Shown here in pieces: positions 45,957 through 57,855 of a DNA stretch of 64,000 nucleotides. The notes under the pieces were generated by a model that worked only from the letters and a program-made list of their open reading frames with translations, did not search any database and was not told where the DNA came from. The stretch is taken from contig OZ014416.1 in NCBI GenBank assembly GCA_963965975.1, positions 3,100,001 to 3,164,000 of the forward strand. The letters are read 5' to 3'. The position numbers and the translations under genes are program-made. Position 1 is the stretch's first letter; each line of letters begins with the position of its first letter. This DNA comes from Xestospongia bergquistia (taxonomy: Eukaryota; Porifera; Demospongiae; Haplosclerida; Petrosiidae).

Positions 45957-46085
45957 TAGTGCTTAACCTCGCTGCGGTCTTATCCAGAGACTTTCTTTAT
46001 TATTTTAGACTCCTCAAGTCATGTCATGCGCAAGGTGATTGTCGATGACTCAGCATTTCTCTTCAATCAAAGGGAAAAAAGTGAG
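45957..46085. repeat. Repeat C, copy 2
   Basis: Partner of 25316-25450 in the same orientation, sharing GTGCTTAACCTCGCTGC and ATCAAAGGGAAAAA blocks. Confidence 0.65.
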
Positions 46086-46163
46086 ATCAGAATACTTCTT
46101 TTCTTTTAAAACAGCAGATAAAGACGAGTAAGTATTAAAATAACACTTCTCTTAATTACTTAC

Positions 46164-47270
46164 TTTGCTTCTGCTGTTTTCTGCTGGTAGGGTTATTAAT
46201 AAAGCCAGAAGAGCTGGGGAATCAGTTTCTATAAAATTAAGAAATCCATTAATTTAAAAAACAATTGTATGAACCATCACATGTACATATACACTCTACA
46301 TGTACTTCATTATAAATTATACATTAGCAGTTATAATAAGTGTTATATTAATATCTATAAATTACCTGGAAGTCTTTTAGTTCCTCTTCCATTTTCTCTA
46401 ATGATGTTTTTTACTAGCAGCTGAAAACAAAGCATGAGCATATCTTTCTTCTAATCCATAAACTTGAATAGGAGCCTATAATATAAAAGAAATAAAAAAA
46501 CAGAGTTGCCATGGGATATTAGGAGGACTGATTGAAATCCAGTGTTATATTAAGTTTAGACTGTTCTTATGATACAAAGAGGGTAGGTAACAATCAACAG
46601 ATGTTTAATATTTTATGATACGGTTATGTTATATATAAGGATATATTAGAACACTGTGAATATAGGAAAAATAAATTTAATGGGTGGTAGTAACTACATT
46701 TATATAGTATGTATAGCAAGTTTGTAGGGAATAAAATATACTTTGAAAACAATTTACTATAATGAAAGGACAATAGGCTATCAATAATGGAGAGATCTAT
46801 ATGCTGTAATGCACTACACAACAAGTACAACTGTACAACTAGTCACAAATCACAATGGATATCGTTTTTTGGTTGGAAATCAAAATCTAATGACCATATA
46901 CCATTTAATTACGGTTAATAATTTAGTATTATACAATAAATTGTCTTATGCACATCATTCCATATATCTGGTAATATTATTAATATCAGGTTTATTCAAT
47001 TTTAGGGTGGTATCTAGTTACTATAATTTTTATAATTTACATAAACTAGATAAAGTTGCTGGCTTGAACTGTTGAGAGCAGACCACATGCTGCATGTATG
47101 TACTCATTAACAGAACCAAATTAAATACTCTTTATTGAGATGATTGCCTCATTAAAATGTTGACCAATACTATACCTATCATCACAGACATTTTAGACAA
47201 TTACCTTCACACTTTGTTGTGCAGCTGCTTCTGTTGGTAATGTTGTACTCAGATATCTCATTGAACTAGT
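46164..47270 (-). pseudogene. ATP synthase OSCP subunit (ATP5PO)-like fragment
   Basis: Three minus-strand exon-like blocks. 47270-47205 (MRYLSTTLPTEAAAQQSVK) resembles a mitochondrial presequence. 46475-46366 (APIQVYGLEERYAHALFSAA, then after a one-base shift LEKMEEELKDFQ) matches the conserved PPxQVYGxEGRYAxALYSAA start of OSCP. 46228-46164 (SPALLALLITLPAENSRSK) weakly recalls the later ..LLAENGRL.. part but is out of phase. All have GT/AG borders. The shift is in a run of six A, so it could be a sequencing error. Downstream exons are missing, which favours a truncated pseudogene. OSCP normally joins F1 to the peripheral stalk in mitochondria. Confidence 0.6.
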
Positions 47271-47939
47271 CTAAATGAATAAACAACAAACCACATACAA
47301 CTTAATGTACTGTAAACTCTAAAATCACTGAGATACACTTTCATATTGATTGTCTCTAATTATCAATCCTGAAACAAAGGAGGTTATCCATTACTGAATG
47401 TTGTGACAATGACCAAGCCAGAAGTCAGACTCCACATAGTCTCATACCCAGACCTACAAACATCAGGAAACATTATAGGCCTGGGTATGATGCTGTACAT
47501 AGCTCAACATTGACCAATTTTATGTTGGATATGATGCATGTAATATTTCCAGCCTTATATTAAGAGATATATGTACAGCATTATGTAAGTAATTACTGAA
47601 TGTTACATAATTATTTCAATACTTGTTTTAGCTATATACTTACTAAATGGTTGACTCTGAGCCAGCAAAGTGCTCTGATACCAATTAGGTTATACAAAAA
47701 TTTAACCCCTTGTTAAATGTAAGTGAGAATAGCTGTTAAAGAAAGTCAAGTTCATAGACTTACCATATCTTAGTCACTGACTACTAAGATAACTGTAAAA
47801 TATAGACATTACAGATGTATACATCAATGAAACTGATTTATAATGTTTTGATTTTTATTTGTTAATATCTTGTTATATTGATATGATTTTATATTTATAC
47901 TGTTTCAACCATTGTTCATTGGGATAACTCAAATTTAAA
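47271..47939. other. Intergenic stretch
   Basis: AT-rich. It includes an inverted match of CATACCCAGACCTACAAACA (about 47440) and the AGGCCTGGGTATGATG segment near 47480. No gene seen. Confidence 0.5.
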
Positions 47940-49740
47940 TCTCAGACAATGATATTCCTCGCTACAACAAAAGGGAAAGACCTTAGTAACAAATACAGTC
48001 AGAGTAGCAGTACTCCATGTTGGTTAGTATATCTAGCTTAAGCTTAACCAACTTAACTTTTAAATTCAGTGAGCTTTAGCCCTTAGATTTAGTGAATCAG
48101 CCAAGTCACTGTTAAATTACTTCAGCCAAGTCATTTGACAATGTCCTCTGAAGTAAATCTGAGACAATGATGATCTTCCTCGCTACAAAAAGGGAAAGAC
48201 AGTAGTAACAAATACGGTCAGAGTAGCAGCATGTGTTAGTATATCTTGCTTGACTTTTAAATTGAGTGAGCTAAGTCCTTAGCTTTAGTGCATCTGCTAT
48301 ATATCTGAACTAATCCTTTCACAAGTCATTTTGAAATATACTACCTCACTAGTCCTTTTCTCTGTAATATATAGACTTTAGTAACCAGTATATTTAGTAC
48401 AGTATAGCAAGTCTGAAGTGTTTTTATTTAGTACAAGCCTATTTACCCCCTTTGTGTCTACTTTTGTATCAGTATCAGCTGGTAATGGTTTGTACTAGAA
48501 ATCTTGGAGAACATTACTACATTTTAGCAACCATTGTGTCAGGTCTTTACTTCTGAAGGGTTGGTTAGCAAGACAGAAGAAGGAACTGGATTCCATTCAG
48601 CCAAGTCATTTCACAGTGTTCTCTGCAGTAAATCTGAGACAAGGATGTTTGTCTCTACAACAAAAAGTAAAGACAGTAGTAACAAGTATACGGTCAGAGT
48701 AGCAGTACTCCAGTATATCTAGCTTGCCCAACTTAACTTTTAAATTCAGTGAGCTTTAGCCCTTAGTTTTAGTGCATCTGTTATCTGAACTAAGCCTGTC
48801 ATAAGTCATTTTGAAAAATAGCAACCAATGTATCAGGACTTTACTTCTGAAGGGCTGTTTAGCAAGACAGAAGAAGTAACTGGATTCCTTGTAGCCAAGT
48901 CATTTCACAGTGTTCTCTGCAGTAAATCTGAGACAAGGACGTTTGTCTCTACAACAAAAGGTAAAGACAGTAGTAACAAGTATACGGTCAGAGTAGCAGT
49001 ACTCCAGTATATCTAGCTTGCCCAACTTATCTTTTAAATTCAGTGAGCTTTAGCCCTTAGTTTTAGTGCATCTGTTATCTGAACTAAGCCTGTCATAAGT
49101 CATTTTGAAAAATAGCAACCAATGTATCAGGACTTTACTTCTGAAGGGCTGTTTAGCAAGACAGAAGAAGTAACTGGATTCCATGCAGCCAAGTCATTTG
49201 GCCGTGTTCTCTGCAGTAAATCTGAGACAATCATGATGATCCTGGCTGCAACAAAAGGGAAAGAGAGTAGCAACAAATACAGTAACAGTAGCAGTACTCC
49301 AAGTGTCTTAGTATATCTGGCTTGACTTTTAAATTCAGTGTGCTTTATCCCTTAGTTTTAGTCCATCTGTTATCTGAACTAAGCAACTGATGTCTCAGGA
49401 CTTTACTACTCTAGTCCTCTTTAGCAAGACAGATGGAGGAACTGGATTCTATGCAGCCAGGTGATTTGACAGTGTTCTCTGCAGTAAACCTGAGACAATG
49501 ATTTTCCTCGCTACAACAAAATGTAAAGACAGTAGCAACAAATATGGTAGGAGTAGCATTACTCCATGTGTGTTAGTATATCTAGCTTGAAACTTTTAAA
49601 TTCAGTGAGATTTCGCCCTTCGCTCTAGTGCATCGGATATCTAAACTAAGCCTGTCACAAGTCATTTTGAAATATACTATCTCACTAGTCCTTTTCTCCG
49701 TAATATATAGACTTTAGTAACCAGTATATTTAGTAAAATG
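47940..49740. repeat. Tandem array with a 294-bp core unit
   Basis: Five to six units. Those starting at 48534, 48828 and 49122 are spaced exactly 294 bp and are over 90 percent alike; outer units (47940-48300, 49390-49690) are more diverged and of other lengths. A phrase CTGTAATATATAGACTTTAG occurs both near 48370 and 49705, flanking the homogeneous core. Each core unit keeps a roughly 62-codon frame (QDFTSEGLFSKTEEVTGF ..), without known domain. Confidence 0.85.
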
Positions 49741-49769
49741 TAAATAAATTTAAAAAAAAAGTAGTACAA

Positions 49770-50037
49770 TGTGCAGGTTTTTTTGAAATGGTACTACTGA
49801 TGGGAGCCGAATGGTTTTATATTGTGTCATAACAAAATTCAATGTTGAAGTATTAGGCAGAGTATTATATACTGATTATTATTATTTATTTATTGTGGCC
49901 AGTTTTATTTTATTGGTTGCTATGTTGCTATGATAGGGGCTATTGTATTAACTCATGACACTGGTACAGAAATTCAGGATAGAAAAAGGCAAGATATTTT
50001 TGTTCAAACTAGTCATCAAGTATGGCAAGAGGTATAA
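49770..50037 (+). pseudogene. nad6: nad6 3' fragment (NADH dehydrogenase subunit 6)
   Basis: Only the last half is present: GAEWFYIVS, a TAA, a shift, then NVEVLGRVLYTDYYYLFIVA, a shift, MIGAIVLTHDTGTEIQ and the end QTSHQVWQEV-stop. The 5' half is missing, so the insertion breakpoint is within nad6. Confidence 0.8.
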
Positions 50038-50085
50038 TTTGAAGACTGAAATTGGTCATATTTATGGACCAACCAGAATATTAAA

Positions 50086-50472
50086 ATGAGTACGGAACTT
50101 ATCAGCATATTTCTGTTATTATTATTTAGTCTAATTCTTTCTACTGTTATATCTGGTGCTTCTTATATAGTGGGGGTAAAACAACCAGACGGTGAGAATG
50201 TATCAGTATATGAGTGTGGTTTGACCCCTTTGAGCCTTCAAGAATACCCTTTTCTGTAAGATTTATTTAGTGGGCATCCTTTTTATAATAGTTGATTTGG
50301 AAATTTCTTTTCTTTTCCCTTGGTGTGTGGTTTATAATCAAATAGGTTTATTTGGATTTTGAACTATGATTTTTTTTAATAATTTTAACTATTGATCTAA
50401 ATCAATGACAAATAATGTATCACATTATTAATACATTATGAATGAGTAAAAGGTGGTTTGGAATGAGAATAA
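50086..50472 (+). pseudogene. nad3: nad3 (NADH dehydrogenase subunit 3), damaged
   Basis: Starts MSTELISIFLLLLFSLILST and holds the conserved VSVYECGL; the following DPFDSARIPF-type segment is shifted and garbled (..EYPFL-stop). The later [14 protein letters not shown] region is readable in another frame. A roughly 35-bp insertion near 50396-50430 separates it from the end YEWVKGGLEWE-stop at 50472. Confidence 0.8.
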
Positions 50473-50484
50473 GGAACCCCCTTT

Positions 50485-50557
50485 AGGTGATATAGTTTAA
50501 AGGTAAAACAATTATCTCATACGTAATAAGATAGAGGTTAAACTCCTCTTTTCACCT
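50485..50557 (+). tRNA. trnM: mt tRNA-Met/Ile-type (anticodon CAT)
   Basis: Acceptor AGGTGA/TCACCT (the seventh pair mismatched), anticodon stem ATTAT/GTAAT with loop CTCATAC giving CAT, T arm GAGG..CCTC. Located between nad3 and tRNA-Phe. Confidence 0.75.
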
Positions 50558-50637
50558 GAAAGGTTATTATGTGTTATTATTTATTTTGATCTTATTTAAA
50601 GATGGATAAAAGGATGATTCTATTTAAGTGGGAAGTA

Positions 50638-50710
50638 GCATAGGTAGCTCAATTGGTAGAGCAAAACACTGAAAATGTTTGGGTTACCAGTTCAAGTCCG
50701 ATCTTGGGCA
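50638..50710 (+). tRNA. trnF: mt tRNA-Phe (GAA), weakened acceptor stem
   Basis: D arm GCTC..GAGC; anticodon stem AAACA/TGTTT with loop CTGAAAA (GAA). The 3' side CTTGGGCA lacks a good 5' partner and the T stem is poor, suggesting decay. Confidence 0.65.
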
Positions 50711-52024
50711 ATTCCTTTGATTTTGGGGAAAATATAAAGCGTGCGACACTTATAATACATGCTAGGAAAACGAAACTCAAAAGATTTTTTTTGATAATAT
50801 GTCCCGCACTGGTGAGTAATGTTTTGGAGCTAATTAATTGGTCTGTTAGAAAATAGTCGGGTTTATATATACATAGCCAGTTATTAGGCAAGAATCGTAT
50901 TAGATTGAAGGGGATATTAAAAGTCCACCTTACCAAGGATGCGTAGCCAAGAGGACACACTTTCACTGAAACAAGGGGAAGACTCAAATAGAGGCAGCAG
51001 TAGACAATATTGTGCAATGTATGAAAGTATGACCCAGAAATGTCGCATAAATAGACTGTCTAATATACGTGGCAGCAGACGCGGTTATCTGTAAGGTCTA
51101 AGTTTTTATTACGAAAAAGGCATAAAGAGTGTATAGGCGAATTTTGTGAAGATATGGGTTTTAACGAGGTAATTGGAACTTTTATGTAGCGGAAGAATGC
51201 TTTTATATAAAATAGAACACCAGAGGCAAAGGCGGATTACTAGTTATAACTGATGTTGGTACACGAAAGTGGGGGTAGCAAACAGGATTAGATACCCTGG
51301 TTGTCTCCACTGTAAACTATGAATATTAGACGACAAGATAACTGCCATCGAGGATAACTCAAGAAAATTCCACCTGAAGAGTATGGTTGCAAGATTAAAA
51401 TTCCAAAAATTTGGCGGTTCACTAAACCAATTAGAGGAGCATGTAGTTTAATTCGATAATATGAGATTAACCTTACACCAAAACTTGAATATTTAAAATT
51501 AGGGATTTTTTGTGTTTAAAGGAATATTAATTACAGGTATTGCATGGCCGTCGTCAGTTTGTGTTGTGAAAGAAATAGAACGAACTTAACCCTTAACTGT
51601 AATTGTAATAAATAGTTTTTCAATTTTACGGCATTGGGGATGACGTCAGGTCCTTATGATCCAAATGTTTTGGGCTACATATGCGCTACAGTTTTTTACA
51701 CAAAAAGCAAAATATAATTTGGTTAAAAAGCTTTAAAGTAAAAGTTCGGATTGTCTTATGAAATTGGGGCAGGAAGTTGGTTTTAATAGTAATCGGGAAG
51801 TAGAGCATTTCGGTGAATACGGCTCTAGTGTTCGTACAAATCGCCTGTCACTTTTACCGAGTAAAAGACTCCCAAAGTGTCAACCCAGTAATATAAAAAG
51901 TAAGCGTTGTGTAGCAAAGTTAAGTGCATATTATATTGGGGGGGTTGGTATTACGGATAATATACGAGGTTGAAGAAGTTGTAAGTAACACAGCGACAGT
52001 ATTGGAAAATATCCTCGGATTAAT
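50711..52024 (+). rRNA. rrnS: mt small-subunit rRNA (rrnS), nuclear copy
   Basis: Conserved landmarks in order: 530-loop GCAGCAGACGCGGTTATC (about 51064; the usual GGTAATAC is altered), AACACCAGAGGCAAAGGCGG (51219), GGATTAGATACCCTGG (51284), GCATGGCCGTCGTCAG (51542) and the decoding-site region TACAAATCGCCTGTCA (51836). It follows tRNA-Phe and precedes tRNA-Gly; ends are placed at those tRNAs. Confidence 0.85.
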
Positions 52025-52096
52025 GCATATATAATTTAACAGGGAAAATAACTTATTTCCAATCATTTAAAGTGGGTTCAAGTCCCACTATGTCCA
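52025..52096 (+). tRNA. trnG: mt tRNA-Gly (TCC), damaged
   Basis: T arm GTGGG TTCAAGT CCCAC is perfect; anticodon loop TTTCCAA gives TCC. The anticodon stem (ACTTA/TCATT) has mismatches and the acceptor has one. Confidence 0.65.
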
Positions 52097-52100
52097 TAGA

Positions 52101-52172
52101 AGGTGTTTAACTCAGTTGGTAGAGTGTTGTCTTTACACCATGAAAGTCAAAAGTTCAATTCTTTCAGCACCT
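52101..52172 (+). tRNA. trnV: mt tRNA-Val (TAC)
   Basis: Acceptor AGGTGTT pairs with AGCACCT over seven positions; anticodon loop CTTTACA gives TAC. Sits between the two rRNAs, as usual for this pair. Confidence 0.85.
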
Positions 52173-52173
52173 A

Positions 52174-54597
52174 GGTAATAATTAGTATAAATAAGTAACA
52201 AATGGAGGACTAGGATGTTATATTTAAGGATGGTATTAATAATGAAATCGACAAGGAGATACGATGAAAGCTGAATTCCTAAAGGGAAATCATAAAGGGA
52301 CGTCTGTCTCTTGAATACCCTGGGAATTGAAACATCTTAGTACCAGGAGAAAAAAGAAATCAAGTGAGATTTCGTTAGTAGTGGCAAGCAAAAGCGGATA
52401 TAGATGTAAGAGATCGGTAAATCCAAAACCGAAGAGGGTGTCAGGCCTGTAGATTAATTGGTCGAGGGGTAACCAAGAGTAAAATTATTTGAAGAGAGGT
52501 ATACCACATATCTAAAACTAAATAAAAATAACATACCTATAGTTAATTAGTACTGTGAAGGAAAGTTGAAAGAGATGATAGTGAAATAGAACCTGAAATT
52601 TGTTAACTTACAAGCAGACAAAATTGTCGTACCTTTTGTATAATGGGTTCGCCAGATAAATATTTGACAAACTTAAGTTGATAGACGTAGGTGAAGTGAA
52701 AGCGAGTTTTAATAGAGCATTAGTCAAATAGAACCCGAAACTAAGTGATCTAGCCATGGACAGTTTGAAGTCTACCCAGTAGGTGGATGGAGGAGCGAAC
52801 CGGTGAATGTGGCAAAATTCTCATATGATCTGTGGTTAGGGTTAAAAAGCCAATCGAACTTGGTGAAAACTGGTTTTCTGCGAAAACTATTGAAGTAGTG
52901 CGTCATAATGATATCCTTACACGGTAAAGCACTGAATGGGTTTAGGGGCTTAAGTTTACTAAATTAACCAAATTATGAATGTGTGGGAAGTAATTATGAT
53001 AGACAGACAATGGGTGAAAAGGTTAATTGTCAAAAGGGGAATAACCAAGATCAGAAGTTAAGATCATCAAAATAATCTAAGGGTAAAAGGAGATTTAAGT
53101 TTATAAAAGTGTTTAAAATAAAGCCAATGAGAAAATAGGCTTTAAACCAGCCATCTTTGAAAGATTACATAATAGTTCACTCAATAAATTTTTTAACTTC
53201 AAAAATTTAGGAGGCTTAAGTTATAGATTTTAATGTGTATCGAAACTCTGAATTTATAGTAGTAGCAGAACGTACTGTAATTAGGCAGCCCCTTAGTGGC
53301 TTGAAGTCGATGGGATATTAAATAAATAGTGACTAAGGCTCAAGGAAGCGTTTATTTTAAAAAGGCTGTACTAAAACTAACACAAGTGGGCTTAAAAGTG
53401 ATGGTATAATTTATTTTAAGGAACTCGGCAAAATGTCTCTGTAAGTTCGCAAGAAAGGGAGTTGGGATGAAGGTAGGGTAGTCTTGGGTGGCTGTTAAGG
53501 TGTATCTTGGCCTCAGAAAAGAGGGGTTGTTGACTGTTTACCAAAAACATAGCTTCCAGCAAAGAGCCAGGGGGCTTGAAGTATTGGAGGTGATACCTGC
53601 CCAATGATTGTATTTAAACCTAAGTAATAAAATAAGTTAATTTGGTTAAGGACAATTAAATGGCCACGGTAAAACTGACCGTGATAATGTAGCGCAATCA
53701 ATAGCCAATTAATTGTTGGTAAGTATTAATGGCTTAACGAATGCCCCATTGTCTCAAGATAAAACCCAGTGAAATTGAATTTGTAGTGAAGATGCTACAT
53801 TCAAATTGTTAGACGAGAAGACCCTATTGAGCTTTACTGGAGGCTTATATTGTTCTTTTTTAATTAATTGTGTAGATTATGTGGGAAGTCTGTGTTTAGC
53901 AGGGTAAATGAAAAACCACTCTTTAATACTAAAAAGAACTAAAATCGGATGATTAGATTAAAAGATGTAAGCCAGACAGTTTGGTTGGGCGACTGCCTTC
54001 TAAAAAGTAACGAAGGTGTACATAAGGTGAATAATCTAATAGAATAAAGTTTAAAGCCTGACAGCAAGGAGGACTTACCGAGCTGACACAGGAAGTGGCT
54101 GTGGGTTGTATTGACCCGTTAATTTAAGGTGGTATAGTTAACGAGCAAGAAATAAAAGTTACCATAGGGATAACAGCGTAATATTGTTCGAGAGTTCATA
54201 TTGATGACGATGTTTGCAACCTCGATGTTGAATTGCAGTTTCCTAGAGGTGTAGCGGCTTCTAAGGGTTGGACTGTTTGTCCATTAAAACCGTACATGAT
54301 TTGAGTTCAGACTGGTGTGAGCCAGGTCTGTTTCTATCTACAATTTGATTAAGAGACATTAGATATAACTATATTCTAGTACGAAGGACGTAATAATAGT
54401 TATCCTGTGGTGAACCAATTGCATTAATTGTTGTTGGGTAGCTACGATAATAAAAATAATCATTGAAAGCATCTCAAGTGAGAAGTTAAATATTAATCTA
54501 TGTTTCTAAAGACCGTTTGAGAATAAAACGTTGATAGGATCTGTGTGCACCAGCGCATGTGCACTTTAAGTTAAAGATTACTAAGGTTTTATATACT
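52174..54597 (+). rRNA. rrnL: mt large-subunit rRNA (rrnL), nuclear copy
   Basis: Domain V landmarks AAGACCCTATTGAGCTTTAC (53817), GGGATAACAGCGTAATATTG (54167) and CCTCGATGTTGAATTGCAG are clear. The sarcin-ricin loop reads AGTACGAAGGAC (54378), one base shorter than the near-universal AGTACGA(G/A)AGGAC. That would cripple factor binding in a working ribosome and supports a nuclear copy. The 3' end is set by the nad4L remnant. Confidence 0.85.
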
Positions 54598-54790
54598 AAT
54601 GTTATTAGCTATTTCATTTACGATGGCATAATTTTCAGTATTTATTGATAATTTAATAGGACAAATTTTTACTATAATGGTTTTAACAGTAGCTGCTGCA
54701 GAATCTGCAATAGGTTTAGCAATATTAGTGGCATATTATCGAGTACGGGGTACAATAGCAGTTAAGTCATTAAATCTTTTACGGGGTTAG
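54598..54790 (+). pseudogene. nad4L: nad4L 3' fragment
   Basis: Readable from MLLAIS through [20 protein letters not shown] and [20 protein letters not shown] to LNLLRG-stop; a TAA interrupts near 54629. About the first 30-35 codons of a 99-residue protein are missing, lost at the rrnL junction. Confidence 0.8.
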
Positions 54791-54871
54791 AAGTTGTAAT
54801 TAATGGGGGTTTGAAATGATTAAAAGTTTGATAAAATAGAATGACCAAACGTAGGTTTAAAGAGAGATCTA

Positions 54872-56106
<1,235 letters not shown>

Positions 56107-56182
56107 CATAGGGGAAAATGCAATATACAAGTAAGTATATTATGTAAGTTTGTAGCTTACCTTTATATTTTTGATGCGCTTG

Positions 56183-56267
56183 GGAAAGGTGGCAGAGAGG
56201 TTTAATGCAGTTGTCTTGAAAACAATCAATCTTTAGGATTTCGTGGGTTCAAATCCCACTCTTTCCT
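56183..56267 (+). tRNA. trnS2: mt tRNA-Ser (TGA), class II
   Basis: Acceptor GGAAAGG/TCTTTCC, long variable arm, anticodon loop CTTGAAA (TGA), perfect T arm GTGGG/CCCAC. Confidence 0.88.
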
Positions 56268-56274
56268 GGATTAT

Positions 56275-56347
56275 GAGATTATAGTTTAATTAGGTAGAAC
56301 TATCGTTTGTCACATGATGGGTACGGGTTCAATCCCCGTTAATCTTG
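56275..56347 (+). tRNA. trnD: mt tRNA-Asp (GTC)
   Basis: Acceptor GAGATTA/TAATCTT; anticodon loop TTGTCAC gives GTC; T arm ACGGG/CCCGT. Confidence 0.85.
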
Positions 56348-56420
56348 GGCGTTATAGCATAATAGGTATTGCAGTGGTTTGCAAAACGTCTTAGTATAGG
56401 TTCGATTCCTATTAACGCAT
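56348..56420 (+). tRNA. trnC: mt tRNA-Cys (GCA)
   Basis: Acceptor GGCGTTA/TAACGCA with the first pair mismatched; loop TTGCAAA gives GCA; the anticodon stem is weak. Order S-D-C before nad1 supports the identity. Confidence 0.75.
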
Positions 56421-56454
56421 ATTGTTTAAAATAGCCCCCTTTGGGAGTGAAAAG

Positions 56455-57394
56455 ATGGTAATTATTGTTATTAAAATTTTGGCTATTTCAGTGCCATTAC
56501 TTTATTTCTATTCCATATTTAACATTGGAAGAACGAAAGGTTTTAGGTTATATTCAATGTAGGAAAGGGCCAAATATAGTGGGGTGATATGGATTGTTAC
56601 AACCTACTGCTGATGGATTAAAATTATTTACTAAAGAAATAATTATAGCAAATCATGCTAATTTGTTTATATATATAACGGTGCCGATTTTATTGTTGAC
56701 TTTGGCATTTGTTGCTTGGGGGGTAATACCTTATGGAGAAGGCATAGTATTAAGTGATTTAAGGATAGGTATATTATATATATTCGCAGTATCTTCTATT
56801 AGTGTTTATGCTGTTTTAATGTCTGGGTGGTCAAGTAATTCTAAGTATGCATTTTTAGGAGTGATTAGGGCCGCTGCTCAAATGATAAGTTATGAAGTGT
56901 CTATAGGATTAATAATTATTTCTGTTGTTTTATGTGTGGGGTCTTTAAATTTAACTGAAATATTGTAAGCTCAAAAAAATATCTGTTTTTTTCTCATTTT
57001 TCTCTGCAGCGGTATGTCTTTGTGTCTGCTCTTGCAGAAACTAATAGAGTCCGTTTGATTTAACAGAGGGGGAGTCTGAATTAGTATCTGTGTTTAATCT
57101 TGAGTACTCTAGTATGTCTTTTGCTGTGTTTTTTTAGCAGAATATGCTAATATAATTTTAATGTCTGCTTTTGGGGTAATATTGTTTTTTGGGGGAAGTT
57201 TAGGTTTTATGTGATTTGGAATAAAAATAGCTATTATTATATTTTTATTTATTTGAATAAGAGGTTCTTTTCCAAGAATAAGGTACAATCAATTAATGAC
57301 TTTATTATGAAAATCCTATTTACCTTTAAGTTTAGCGTTTGTGGTTCTAGTATCTGGGGCCCTTATAGGGTTTAATGGGTTACCTCCTTTTTAA
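56455..57394 (+). pseudogene. nad1: nad1, frameshifted
   Basis: The N-terminus shifts frame before [20 protein letters not shown]. The longest intact run covers [20 protein letters not shown] to SLNLTEIL-stop. The DLTEGESELVSVFNLEYSS region follows after a garbled stretch at 56970-57050. The tail reads VLVSGALIGFNGLPPF-stop. At least three shifts. Confidence 0.88.
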
Positions 57395-57419
57395 TTCTTG
57401 GTTCCAGATAAACCCGATA

Positions 57420-57502
57420 GCCACTGTGGTGGAAAAGGCAGACACACCAGATTTTTAAAATATGGCGGTAAGGCCATATGAGTTCAAGTCTCATCAGTGG
57501 TA
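57420..57502 (+). tRNA. trnL2: mt tRNA-Leu (TAA)
   Basis: Acceptor GCCACTG/CAGTGGT, variable arm, anticodon loop TTTTAAA (TAA). Confidence 0.88.
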
Positions 57503-57526
57503 AGGTGGTTATGACAGAACATAAAA

Positions 57527-57602
57527 TTGGTATTTAGCTTAATCTGGCGGAGCGCAGTCTTGATAAGACTGAGAATATTGGTTCAATTCCAATTTTACTG
57601 AA
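57527..57602 (+). tRNA. trnI1: mt tRNA-Ile (GAT)
   Basis: Anticodon stem AGTCT-type with loop TTGATAA (GAT); T arm TTGG TTCAATT CCAA; the acceptor pairs imperfectly. Confidence 0.78.
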
Positions 57603-57613
57603 GGAGTCTGATA

Positions 57614-57696
57614 AGTGAGATGGCAGAGTGGTAATGCGTTCCGCTGTAAACGGAGGGTTTTTTAACCTATCGAGAGTTCAAATCTCTCTCTTACTA
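57614..57696 (+). tRNA. trnY: mt tRNA-Tyr (GTA) with long variable arm
   Basis: Acceptor AGTGAGA/TCTTACT; loop CTGTAAA (GTA); T arm GAGAG/CTCTC. The extended variable arm is a retained bacterial-type feature in sponge tRNA-Tyr. Confidence 0.88.
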
Positions 57697-57712
57697 TAAA
57701 ATATGGGAGTTT

Positions 57713-57774
57713 AAGCTGATAGCTTATGTGGTAAAGCATGTGGCTCATAACTACAAGGTAATTGGTTCAGCTTA
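57713..57774 (+). pseudogene. mt tRNA (CAT) with the T arm deleted
   Basis: Acceptor AAGCTGA pairs perfectly with TCAGCTT, and D and anticodon arms (loop CTCATAA) are intact. But only GGTTC of the T arm remains; about 12 bases seem to be missing. Tandem with the next CAT tRNA; one of the two is probably tRNA-Ile(CAU). Confidence 0.7.
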
Positions 57775-57784
57775 TGTGTTTTAT

Positions 57785-57855
57785 TGTAGAGTAAACTAAA
57801 GGTTAGTTACTAGACTCATTATCTGGGGATGTAAGTTTGAGTCCTACCTCTATAT
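57785..57855 (+). tRNA. mt tRNA (CAT), Met or lysidine-Ile
   Basis: Acceptor TGTAGAG/CTCTATA, D stem AACT/AGTT, anticodon loop CTCATTA (CAT). Immediately upstream of nad2. Confidence 0.75.

Noticed and set aside
47940-49740. CRISPR-like array
   Set aside because: Units are about 294 bp with no short repeat/unique spacer pattern, and the setting is eukaryotic; it is a satellite-type tandem repeat.
57014-57120. Unrelated nuclear insert inside nad1
   Set aside because: The garbled stretch near 56970-57050 is short and followed by the expected DLTEGESELVS motif, so local decay or indels explain it.
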